A stretch of 64,000 nucleotides of DNA from Beverwykella pulmonaria (lineage: Eukaryota; Ascomycota; Dothideomycetes; Pleosporales; Melanommataceae), in NCBI GenBank assembly GCA_001599595.1, contig BCHH01000001.1, positions 850,305 to 914,304 of the forward strand, written 5' to 3'. Below are positions 22,488-33,437 of the stretch, in pieces (the first letter of the stretch is position 1; every line of letters begins with the position of its first letter). The notes under the pieces are model-generated. The model worked only from the letters and a program-made list of their open reading frames with translations, was not told where the DNA came from and made no database searches. The position numbers and the translations under genes are program-made.

Positions 22488-24266
22488 TCATGTCTCCATA
22501 GCATCAACAGCGGGAATTGCATCATCTCCCCAGAGACCCTCGAGCTTAAATTCAGCGGCCCACTCCTTCACAATCTCCTTTTGATCCCCAACGAGACCTG
22601 TTGATGCAGGGGCGGATTTCGTACTGGTTGACTTCGCAGAGGCAGTGTATTTGGGCGGATCTGTCCATCCTTGTATCCTTCCGTCCCGCCAGTCTGTGAT
22701 TACGCTTTGGGCCGCACCGTGAAGGTTAGGAATGCCTCCTTTTCCAAGGCGGCCCCTCTTCCTGGCAACTTGAACGAGAAAGTCGGTTGTGGTATCCCCA
22801 TTGATGGCATGCAATGGGGGTATGCCGTACATCTCTACTAGTTTCGCGAAAAGCTCGGGTGCTGATGATAGCCTCTTCAAAAGCAGGTTGACAGCCGGGA
22901 TAGGGTCGCTGATTTCTTTCGGTGGGATGGCATTGAGGAGGATAAGCCTGGCCTGCTCCTCAATTTTACTCTTCTTGGACTCGTCCGAGGTATTGGGAAA
23001 CACAATTCCAGGAGAATCGAGGAGCTTTAGTTTGTTGTCCAATTTGACCTCACGCAAGCTGGTTGTGACGCCAGCCTCGGCCCCCACCGGGCAAGCTCCA
23101 GACCTGCCTCCCATTCTCAACGTGAGAGCGTTGATAACGGATGATTTCCCGACGTTGGGATAACCGATGATTCCGACTTTCACTGACCGTTTGAGCTGTC
23201 TCGATTCCGCGAAAGTCTTCAACGCCTTGAACAGGGTCTCGGACGTTCCTTTGATGCTTAGATCTTTGTGGTCGAAAGTCTTTGCGTTTGGCGCTGGTTT
23301 CGAGGCCCGGAGGGGCAAGGTGGGAAAGGATCGGCGCAGGTAAACGAGCCATGACTTTAGAACTGTTGGGGGCACAAGATCGATTTTGTTTAGGATGAAG
23401 ATCATGCGCTTGCTTCCGCCGTCCGCCGCCATGACCATGTGTTCCACCTCTTTTGACCTAGTCCCTTCTGGATCCCTCGCATCAAGCACGTAGAGCACGA
23501 CGTCTGCGGAGTCTACAACCTGTTTGTATACCTTGTCGAATGCTCTTCTTGAAGACTCTTTGCGTACGTTGATAGCGGACACGCCTTCGTCGTCCTCGAG
23601 GTCGAATCTTTCGAAGTCGTCCTCTTCGTCATCGTCCATTGCATCTTCATCGTGTGTCACTTTCTTGTCGTACTTGGCTGCCCGAGCTTGTGCGGACGCT
23701 AAAAGCGCTGCCATGGGGTTTAGGTCGTCCTGTTCATAGCGTTACCATTAGCCACAGGTATCTAATGCATTTGAGCAAGTGTAGCTACTAACCACTTGCA
23801 TAGAGTCATTAATTTCCGAGTCAAGGTCAAGCAGATGGTCGTCGTCGTCTTCGGCAGCGTCCTCGTTGTCCACCATGGCATCCGCTGACGCTTCTCCACC
23901 AAGACTCTGTGCTTTTGCAAGTTCCCGACGGCGTGCAGCCTCTTCCTCTTTCAACCTCCGCTTCTCTTCAATCTCCGCCAGGATTTTGTCCTTGTAGGGA
24001 AACAAATTCGGGATTCCGGGGTCTTTCTTTAGCTTCGATCGCCATTCCGGGTTCTAAGGCAGCGTCAATATGACAGATAGGCTGAAGAGCTAAAATCCTT
24101 CACCTTCTTCCCTAGCTTCTTCGCTTTTCGTTGCTTTGCGGCGGATGATTTCTCAATCGAGTGCCGCAGACGCACAGAGACGCGCTTCGATTTGGGCTCT
24201 AGGATGTCCTGTCAGCAATACTTCGGAGGTTTCTGAGAGAAAATAACACCTACTTCCAACCTTCAT
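22488..24266 (-). CDS. NUG1: Nuclear/nucleolar GTPase Nug1 (60S ribosome biogenesis)
   Basis: Four exons (24266-24254, 24198-24104, 24053-23793, 23729-22488) close to 536 residues. The first exon is only 13 nt. The N-terminal GN3L domain is strongly basic (RVSVRLRHSIEKSSAAKQRK), followed by KNPEWRSKLKKDPGIPNLFPYK, a Glu-rich coiled coil and an Asp/Glu patch. The GTPase domain is circularly permuted: G4 NKID (237-240) precedes G1 GYPNVGKSS (312-320) and G3 DSPG (361-364), which defines the YlqF/Nug family. GTTxxxxG-like VTTSLREV is the G2 region. Nug1 acts on pre-60S particles in the nucleolus and nucleoplasm. Assignment to Nug1 rather than Nog2 rests on the GN3L-type N-terminus and on length. 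Confidence 0.93.
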
Positions 24267-25444
24267 GTCTGCGGGCTGGCGGGCGGAGATGTTGTATTAG
24301 CGACGTCAAAATTTCCGGGTTGAAAATTAATCCTAGCCGCGCCAAGAGTTCGAGTTCAACGCGGTCTGGAGCGGCAGTATCGGCTCCATTCGCGCTAGCT
24401 TCGTTGAACGCACCATGGATGTGAAAGCACATCAACGCCATTCATCGCAGGTCACGATTCCTGACCTTCTCGAGACTGAACATTCATTCCTTGAAATCCA
24501 CTGCGGGATTAGGTTTGAAGACGTGTACACATGAGAATCCTACCTATCCTGTCAGAGCATGCTCGGGGTCTGACGGAGCCTTGCACTTCAGGACGTCAAA
24601 GAATATTTGCCCGTTTCTATACGAGGCCTTGATTATGAATTGCGGAAGATTCAAGATTCTCTATCGGCTTCTTTTTGGGTGAGCTGGACTTCAAGTGTCA
24701 TTTCACCGTTCTTCACAATATTCGGACGAAATTCTCTACGGACGAAATCCTTACACGACACTGCTAAGTCCAACGTCGAGGTCTTCCTTAGGGATCTACA
24801 CAAGAAATGTCCGTTTTACTATTAGTCAGTTCGCATTTCACACGAGCCGAGTTCGGAGCCGCCTGTGTAAGCAGATGGTCAGAGGTCGGGACGAGGCGAA
24901 CCGTTTCTCCGTTCTACTTTCGAGATACACTAGCCTACCTTGGATATACTGCATGTTTCTACGTCTGAGGGGAATCACAGGAATGGTATACAGATGAAGG
25001 AAGAGAGCAAGCGTATCAAATTCATCCTACTAAATACTACTGTTGCTGCCAGTACGCCTTTTACAACCTCCAAGCGATTCTCCAAGACGCACCGCTGTTG
25101 TTCTCCTTGGACGTGAGAACATACAGTACGACGTTAACCTACAAGACAGAAGAAGAGGATGCTTACATGCGATTGATCCTGCATCGCGGGTTTCCCCAGA
25201 AAGGGGATAGTATGGCTGTGCGGCTCTCAGAGCGGCGAAGTTGTGGCCTCAAAGCAACCAACCCTTCGGGTCCGGGTTGGAGGTTAACGCCGCTATCCCA
25301 CAATCATCATTTGATGATTCTGCATGATTGTAGCCAGTTCCCAAAAATTTATTCCATAGCTGATTGAATAAATTCTTCGCAACTCAGCATGTGGTTTGTT
25401 ATGCAGAGCACTTCTTGCCTTCTGTTATCAAGTTTCAAGTCGTC
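24267..25444. other. Intergenic, divergent NUG1 and esterase genes
   Basis: 1.18 kb between divergent starts, containing both promoters. A few short open frames show no family resemblance. Nothing else seen. Confidence 0.35.
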
Positions 25445-27224
25445 ATGATGCTTTTTCACTGCCTAGTCATCATTTCTCTTTTGAGTTTGCTATCTTGTTC
25501 GACTGCGAGTCGTATCCATGAATCAAAAGGAAACCCTGTACATGATGCACTGAGAGCCACTCCCACGGCCATAATCGATGCCGGTGTCATCTTAGGAACC
25601 ACGACAACCATTGAAGGTGCCACTGTCGCCGTCAACAAGTTTCTCGGTATCCCTTTTGCAAGTGCCCCGACCGGGGCTGCACGATTCTCTCCTCCCACTC
25701 CACCTGCAGCTTGGGATGGAACATTGAATACGACAAAGTTCAAAAGTTCTTGCATCCAGGTTTTCCGTGAGTCCACCTAAGATTCGGTATGAAATGGCGA
25801 TTTAACTTGGAGGTAGATACTCAACTCCAAGGCGAGTATCTCGAAGAGATATTCGGAGGCCCCGAAGAACCCGAGAGCGAAGACTGTCTCTACCTCAACG
25901 TTTTCACGCCCAAGAAAGCATGGGACGTCTCGAAGCCCTATTTCCCTATCCTCTACTGGCTTTATCCCGGCGCCTCAACTTTTGGAAATGCTGCTCAGCC
26001 CATGTACGACGGATCTCACTTTGCCGCCCTCGAAGACGTGATTGTTGTCACCGTCCAGTACCGTATGGATGTCTTTGGGTTTCCTCAGTCACCAGAAATC
26101 CACAATCTCACCGAGCGGAACCTTGGGTTGTTGGATCAGCGCGCTGGTTTGGACTGGATCCACAGGAACATTAAAAATTTTGGGGGGGACGCCTCCAAAG
26201 TTACTGTCTTCGGTGCTTCATTCGGCGGCCTATCCACAGATGCCCTCGTGACTAGCTATTCGCCAGATGTCAAGCCCCCATTTCACGCTGTTATCTTGAT
26301 GAGCGGAGGCTACGCTTGGTTCGCATATCCACAATGCAACGACAGCGACTTCACCTTTTGGAACACCTTTGCAGCCGCACTGAACTGCACCTCGCTGGAC
26401 TGCGTAAAGGGTACGTCTTCCGCTGAGATCAGAGCCGTCAGATCCAATCAGCCCTTCTTTTTTGGACAAGCATGCGACAATGTCACATATGTCTCGGATC
26501 CGCGTCTGCGAAAGAAAGTCGGAAAGTTTGCCCAGGTGCCCGTTATGCTGGGCTCGAGTACTAGCGATGGTAGCTACATGGTTGCTGTGGCCGGAACTGA
26601 TGTTGACGCCTACTTTGCGACCTTCCTGCCCGGTCTATCTGATTTGAAGGCGAAGGCCTTGGCTGCATATCCGATAGGCTCTGAAGGCCGAGTGGACAAC
26701 TTTACGCAGTTGACGCAGATCCACACTGATTTGAATTTCCGCTGTGTAGGCTTACCCATCTCCCTTCCTTTCAGCAAATGAACTGAGCTGACACACGACA
26801 GCCGACTCTATTCAATGCCCAAGACTCGGCAATATTCGTTCCAACCTATCGCTACATCTACAACGCCACATTCCCCAACACCCGCCAAACAGACCCCAAC
26901 ATCACCGCCTTTTGGCCTCTGAAATATCAAGGAGCATGGCATACTAGCGAGCTCGCTGATGTCTTCTCCACCTACGCCGCTGCATATCCCTCAGTCTATG
27001 CGACGGCTGCAGAAAAGGCACTGTCGAACGTTGTGCGGGGCGCTTGGGCAGCCTTTGCGAGGGATCCAGAGAAAGCGCCAGTAGAGGGGTGGGAGCGGGT
27101 TGGCAATGCGGCGAAGGATGCTTTTGTGCTTGGGGTGGATGGGGGTAGTGAAGTTGGAAGCGTGAAAGATGAAGGTGAGAAATGCGATATTTGGAGGGAG
27201 TATCTTGAGGCCAATCACTTGTGA
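25445..27224 (+). CDS. Secreted type-B carboxylesterase/lipase with altered active-site surroundings
   Basis: Three exons (25445-25766, 25817-26745, 26802-27224) close to 557 residues. Residues 1-22 form a signal peptide. The alpha/beta-hydrolase signatures are present: FLGIPFASAPTGAARFSPP, the type-B motif EDCLYLNVFTP, and the nucleophile elbow FGASFGG with Ser242. The catalytic His is in GAWHTSELADVF. Two positions deviate from the family: the oxyanion loop, usually YGGG, reads LYPGAST, and the acid position, usually Glu in GSNxxEG, is Asp358 in GSSTSDGS. The elbow has Ala-Ser-Phe instead of Glu-Ser-Ala. The protein may be catalytically changed, perhaps with another substrate. Cys and N-glycosylation sites fit secretion. 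Possible substrates are esters or lipids outside the cell. Confidence 0.85.
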
Positions 27225-27637
27225 TATTCTTCATGGAAGATTATGACTGAGCAAGTACTGCATATTGCCACCTCCGAGGAGAATAACAGGGGCTTGTCAG
27301 CAGACCTCTAGAAGGATGTAGAAACCCTGCTGGCAGATACAATAGGATTTAGTAGGGTAAAATTATTCTTGTTGTCCTCTGCTTGCATGGTACCACTCCT
27401 GCTACTCTCCTCGGACGTAGGAACATATCGTAGAAGAGCTCGCTTCGTGATGCAGAAAATTAGGAGGCCTGTCGTTGTAGCCGGAAGGCCTGCCAGATAT
27501 GGTTAGCAGCGGCGACTGTGACTTCCTTATAACACCTGAGTCGCTCACCTCATCTGCACTGAGCATCCCGTGCTCTTGTTTATATTAATACTACGCCTCC
27601 CTTACGGTCACAGCCTCAACCAGGCCGGCCTATCACA
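27225..27637. promoter_or_regulatory. Intergenic: HAD phosphatase promoter
   Basis: 413 bp between two plus-strand genes. It should carry the esterase 3' flank and the promoter of the next gene. No motif assigned. Confidence 0.35.
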
Positions 27638-28583
27638 ATGACGGTACCGGAACCGTCGTTTTCGGCCCCTCCGCAGACAGTAACATGCCATGGACTTGTA
27701 AGTGACTTCACGCAACGCACAGCCAAGACTATACCTGACAGACTTCCCTGCAGCTGTTCGATATGGAGTTTGTACCACCAGACCAGCGAGAGGTAGCATC
27801 AGGATTAAGCTAACGCCGACTGTGCACAGTGGCACGATAATCGACAGTACAGAGGCTGTGGTTAAGAACTGGCAAAAGGTATGGCAACCCGAAGGGACAA
27901 CCTCATTCGCTAAAGCCATCAGATAGGCAACGAGATCGGCGTGGACCCTGAAGTGATACTGGCCACATCGCACGGCCGCAGGTCCATTGACGTCCTTCAA
28001 ATATACGAGCCGAAGCTTGCCAATTGGGAATGTAAGTCGCCCCGTCGCCCCGTCACCCCACCGCATACGTGAGTTGCTAAATGGGTGTACAGACATCAAC
28101 CGCGTGGAAGGCTTGATTCCCCAGGAGTTTGGTGCCGATGCTGTTGAGATACCTGGGTCCCGAGCGCTACTCGAGCAGCTGGAAGAGAACTCCATCCCGT
28201 GGTGCATTGTGACTTCTGGGACGAGGCCTCTGGTGACTGGATGGCTTGATATCATGAAGCTAGCCCACCCTAAGAATCTCGTTGTCGCGGAGAGTGTCAA
28301 GAATGGCAAGCCAGACCCTGCATGTTACTTACTTGGTGGGTCAAAACTCGAACTTCCTCACATGGATCCTTCTATCATTGTGTTTGAAGATGCTCCTGCG
28401 GGGGTTCGTTCAGGAAAAGCAGCGGGATTCAAGGTCGTTGCTCTAAACACAACACATTCGATCAGTCAACTCGTGGAAGCCGGCGCAGACTGGGTTTGTA
28501 AAGACATGCAGAGCATCACACTCAAGGCCTGGGACAAAACAACTGGAGAGGCACAGATCGAAATCACCAACGCCTTAGTCTAG
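27638..28583 (+). CDS. HAD-superfamily sugar/glycerol-3-phosphate phosphatase (GPP/DOG type)
   Basis: Five exons (27638-27697, 27754-27767, 27830-27878, 27923-28031, 28093-28583) close to 240 residues. Exon 2 is a 14-nt microexon that encodes the catalytic strand: the nucleophile Asp23 and general acid Asp25 of LFDMDGTIID straddle it and the next splice. Motif II is IVTSGTRP, motif III uses Lys in VKNGKPDPACYLLG, and motif IV is IVFEDAPAGVRSGKAAGFKVV. Cap-domain segments GVDPEVILATSHGRRSIDVL and VEGLIPQEFGADAVEIPG match yeast Gpp1/Gpp2 and Dog1/Dog2. The likely reaction is dephosphorylation of glycerol-3-phosphate or 2-deoxyglucose-6-phosphate in the cytosol. The substrate cannot be decided from sequence alone. 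Confidence 0.9.
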
Positions 28584-31050
28584 CAAGCAGCTTCAGCACA
28601 TCAATCGAACTTTGCATGGTCGAAGACCCAAGGATACTTCGAGTCTCACCCTACAGACTAATCATGATGCTCAAGCTAACTGTCGCTTTTTATAGGCGCA
28701 TTTTGGTTGTCGATTACTCCAAGGCTGTGTGTGTGTGTGAGTCTGTCTGCATTACGAATCTTTAAGCGAACAACCACTTCGTATCGGTGTCCGAATCCTT
28801 CGGCAATGCACCCATGTTCGTGCCTACAACCCCAGCTCGCGGTCAAACGACCTGCAGTTCTTCCCGGGGTGGTTTGCATTCGGAGCCTAACCATGGTCAA
28901 ATCAGCCACCATGGCCATCAGAAACCATGCGCGTTGAATCCCATTCGGCGTGTCCTCTGATCTTGTCGTCCAACGGTAGCGCAAGAATTGTGGGGGTTTT
29001 CAAGAAGCTCTTCTGATATTATCCGCACGGTGTGTTGCAGCGCATGGGGTCCATTTCTGTGAACAGTCTGAGCCACTGTGAGCGATGCTTCCAATTTCTA
29101 GAACGGTTACAGGTTACAGTGCATGGTCGAACAAAACGTCATTTGCAACACAAGAGCTAGCCCCGAATCTTCTCCTTGCTCTAAAACGCACCGTCACTCT
29201 GGTGCGACGAGGCGATTTACAACGGCGTGGTCTCAAGCGATGGTCGCGCAAACCCTTTTAACAGTCCAAGTTTCAAAGCGTCGAAAGTGCAGGACGAGAG
29301 GCGGTGCTCCCTTGCCGTGCGACGAGTTCCTGGCCTGAGTCCATTCAGCTGGCCGAGCCCAGCTTGGGCCATGGCGGATGGTGTTGGCACAGAGTGCAGC
29401 ACACCTGGAGATAATGTCTTTGGAGCTAACCGCTAACGTTGGGCCCGAAGTGGCCAACTGCGAACTTCGTAGGACTAGCCCAACACCGGTTTGAGTTTGT
29501 CCTGTAGCACCACGACGGAAGTGGATGGATGCTGCAAGGTACACTGTGGAATTGATACCAAGCATCCGCTTTCCGAGCACCAGAGTCAGACGGGAGGCGC
29601 TATCTGCCCCTTCATTGTGCAGTTGCGCAGCTCGGTGGAGAGTAGATGTCGCACCAAATGGCCGCTGTAGCCCAGAAGGAAGTGCAATCTTGGCCGACGA
29701 GTGGTGGAGTGCAGACGGCGCCAGGCGAGACGAGTAACGACGTCGCCAACGCGCAATGGAGAGTAGTCGACGACATGGCCGGCATGGGGCGCGGCGCTTG
29801 ACGTGAGGTGAGGTGAGGTTAGGATGGGGGGGATAGGCAGATTTTGGGGCCTGTAGGAGAAGCGCCGCACCCTGCTCGTTCATCCTTTATGCCCGCGAGC
29901 GGCGGTTGCGATAGCCACAGCCTGCGGATCTCCGGTCTGCACCTGCTCCCAAGGGCGGCATTGGGGTGAGGGGTGCGGACGAGGACGCTCAGCAGACATC
30001 AGCGGCCTCTGTGTGGATATTCTCCGATGGCAGAGGGCCCATGCCCGTCGTCGTTGCTCTCCATGTGCGCATCGCCCGGATTAATGTTATGACGCGACGC
30101 CCAAGGCTATCTCGATGGGAGGCTCGCGTAACAAAAGGAACAGCGCTGGAGTGTCCTTCTGAGGCCAAGCTCATCACCGTGGAGCGATCAGCCGCCTCCC
30201 CCCAGTTCTGGCCCAATGACGAGGCCGCTGGCGGTGCAGCCCCTGCACCGCACGAACCGCACCCACTGCACGCACCGCACGCACCGCCCACAAGTGTCGA
30301 CGCCCGCAAGCCTCGGTCACTCTGGGACGGCGCTTCGCGAATGGGGTGATGGGGGACGGGGGATGGGCTGGGTCATGAGCTTCGCGGGCAGCGGACCGCA
30401 ACACTCTCACGCCCTCGACCAGCTGCAGCGCGCTGGGCTGCTGGACTGGCCCTCCGCGCGCTCCTTCACCGCGCCCAGCACATGCGTCCATGCGATGATG
30501 CGCGTGGGGTTATTTTGGGATGCCAGCATGTCTCTTTTCGACCAGTCAAAGCCAGTTGGGACGGCGGGCGCGCCCACCAATCACGCGCGCCCTGCTAAGC
30601 CCTCGGCCACCATGCCTGCAGGCCCATCGTCCGTCCCGCTGCGCTCTCAAGAAGAAGCTGGTGCGCCTCCGGACGCTTCTCCTGATCTTTCGCTCGCCTT
30701 GCCTCACCCACACACTCGCTTCTGGCTGCTGCTTGCTGCCCCTTCATTGTTGCTGCGTCGCGCCTCCATTGTTCATTGTCATGTTCTAACAGTCGTTCGT
30801 TTCCCAGCTCACTTCCGCCGACCGCCAACGTGCCTGCCCGCTCATTTCCGCGTCCCGTGCTCCACGCCCGCCTCGCCTGCACCTGAACCTGCATCCCGGC
30901 CATCAGCTCCCATAGCCGCGAACTGCTCTACCGGCTTCGATATCTAGAGCCTCGCTGCCCACGCGCTGCCTCTTCCCTCGAAACCACCACCGCACCTCTA
31001 CGCATCGCACCCACGACCGTCTTCTTTGCGGCGCGCCGAGGTCCCCCGGC
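28584..31050. promoter_or_regulatory. Long GC-rich region upstream of homeobox gene
   Basis: 2.47 kb without a supported gene. From about 29200 onward it is GC-rich and produces long open frames on both strands (up to 243 codons), all compositionally biased, mutually overlapping and without family resemblance. Short tandem patterns occur: GAGGTGAGGTGAGGTT near 29803 and repeated CGCAC units at 30250-30290. A long 5' region like this is typical for fungal developmental regulators, so I infer promoter plus long 5' UTR. Confidence 0.4.
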
Positions 31051-33437
31051 ATGGACCGCTTTGGCTCCCACATGCCGTCGTTCACGAACAACGGCGAGGG
31101 CGCTCCCCAACGGCCCCAGTCGCAACCACAGCAACCACCTGGCGGCCCTGGGAAGCCCCCGACGGGCACGCCTGCAAAGCATCACAATGGCTGCGCCGAT
31201 GTGAAGCCCCGCCTCACAAAGGAGCAACACGACATTCTCGAGGCCCACTTCCAGACCCAGAACAAGCCCAGCACCAGCACGAAGAAGGGCTTCGCCGAGA
31301 CCCTCAACGTTCCCGTAGATAAAATTAACGTCAGTGTCGCGCCCTTCGCCATGCGCTTTCGTCCCGTAGCTAACGTAATGCGTAGAACTGGTTTCAGAAC
31401 CGCAGAGCAAAAGTCAAGCAGGACCACAAGAAAATGATCAATCAATATAACATGAACATGGGCATCTATGGGCCTCCGCAAATTCCCATTGTCACCTCGC
31501 AGTTCCCGCCGCACCCAGAGCAACCGCAGCCTTCAATGTCCCAGGACTTCTACACGGTAAACGCTGACATCAGCCCTACATGTCTCCCTGTCGAGAGCAT
31601 CGAGCGGCCGTCAGCCCTAGACCTGGGATCCCAGATCTCACTTCACCAGCCTTTCGACATACACCACTCGCTCCGCTCCATCCCAGAGGCCGACCGGTCC
31701 ACGTCGTATCACCCGAACGCTGTCATGGAGTCCTTCATGGCCGCGACAGCTGGGGCATCCTCGTACATGCAGAACAACCCTGCACCACTGGCTCCCCAAG
31801 AATCCAATTTTCCGTACGACGCGAGCGGCCTACCAAATGCGTTTCCGAGCGACATGGCCTTCTCTCTGTCCAATGACAACCCTTCGCTACAAGATCCCTT
31901 TCAAGGCTTCTCAGACTTCAGCACCTTGGATTACCCTTCGCTCACCAACATAAACACGTCAACCTCAGCTGAAGCGCACAACAGCACTGGATCCATTTCG
32001 TCCGAGCCTTCACCCTTCTCCGGTGCCCAATCGACGGCCACGAGGCAGTCTTCAGGCGGTCCCAATGCGTCTTCGGTCACGTCGATTGTCTCTGCGTACT
32101 CGGGCTGGACGGACGAGCAGAACAATGGGTCCGACATGAAGCCGTCCACCCAATGCGATGATCCGTTTGAAAGTCCTTATAACCTGCCCCAGGCTTCGGC
32201 CTCTGAGCAAACATTGCCGTTCTGGGGGTCAAATGGACATGGCCAATCGTTTTCACAAGCCGACTTCTATCAGCACCCCAACGCCTCTGCACACGCCGTG
32301 ATGGCTTCCCCGGGCCAGAGCGAGCGGAAATTGAGCACAGGCCCTCCGGACTTTGGAACTCCACCTGCATTTGGTGACGACGCATTTGCGCGAAGGAACT
32401 CCTCAACGACTAATCTGGCCAACAATATCGAGGCCATTCACATCCAGAACGGCACCCCAGAGGACTTCAAGCAGCCCAATCAGTCGTCTAGTATTGCTGC
32501 AAGGAGACACAAGAGGCCAACGGCTCTCAACTCGAACACCTTGAGGAGTGCATCGTACAGCGGTGGCATGCCTTCTCCGGGAGGAAACAGCGAACACTCT
32601 CTCCGTAGGATCAGATCCTCGGGGATTGCCAGTGCTGCCGGGCGTATCCAGAAGCCCACTCCGGGATCTGCGCAACGCTCACCCATGACTTTGACCTTTT
32701 CAGCAGAAGCTGCAGCATCGCCAAAGTTTGCGAGGGCGTTTTCCTCCTCGAGTACTGCCACAATTGGACAAGTTGGTAGTCTGGCTCCTCCGACTCCTCT
32801 CACGCCCAACGGATTCCCTTACTGGCAGAGTAACACTGTCATCAGAAGCCACCAGCCCGTGCCTGAACACAGTAGTCCGGAGAGTCTCAACGTGCAATGG
32901 TCTGCAGAACCTCAGTCGGCTGGAGTGTACCCAAGCGCCTCGTCGCCACCATCAACACCGCTAGACCTGGGACAGCTGAATCAAGCGCGTCTTGCCAACG
33001 ACTTGTATCGTGATACACCACCACAATCAGCACCAGCTACACAGCAGTCGTTCCCTCGCACAACACTCATGCATCCACCGCAGATGAGATCTGGATTCCA
33101 CTCGACCTCTGACCTTACTATTGTGCAACCAAAACCATCTCACTTCAGAAGGCCGTCGCTACCTGACGCAGGCCATGCTCCATTAGAGGAATCCCATATG
33201 CAGTACCCTGTACAGTATGGAGACTATCAATACGATCACTACAAAGACCTGTCTTTGGAAGGCATCACTCACAACGTTCCGTTCGCACCTCCCATCGCCA
33301 TGCCGGAGTTCCTGGTGCACGAATACACACCGCCGCATGGCATCGGCCCACATTCACACTTCATGCGGCGGACCACGGAGCCGGCGCCAAAGCAGTTTAT
33401 CTTCGCTAACCAATCGCAAAAAGACTTCCGGTCATAG
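31051..33437 (+). CDS. Homeobox transcription factor
   Basis: Two exons (31051-31329, 31386-33437) close to 776 residues. A Pro/Gln-rich N-terminus leads to a homeodomain at about residues 52-105: PRLTKEQHDILEAHFQ (helix 1), NKPSTSTKKGFAETLN (helix 2), then recognition helix VDKINNWFQNRRAKVKQ. The 56-nt intron (donor GTCAGT, branch GCTAAC) sits between Asn93 and Asn94, just before the invariant Trp95. W95, F96, N98 and R100 are all conserved. The remaining 670 residues are low-complexity, Ser/Pro/Gln/Asn-rich and contain no second domain, as in other fungal typical-homeobox regulators of conidiation and development. DNA binding is secure, but targets and orthology to a named fungal factor are not. 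A MKFP-like or zinc-finger module is absent. Confidence 0.92.

Noticed and set aside
29800..29820. GAGGTGAGGTGAGGTT as telomere-like repeat
   Set aside because: Only about three imperfect units and not the TTAGGG unit of filamentous fungi; treated as simple sequence.
29233..29883. Minus-strand open frame of 216 codons
   Set aside because: Located in the GC-rich homeobox upstream region; no domain, biased composition, overlapping frames on the other strand.
30216..30947. Plus-strand open frame of 243 codons before the homeobox gene
   Set aside because: Pro/Ser/His-rich with no family resemblance; more likely leader sequence.
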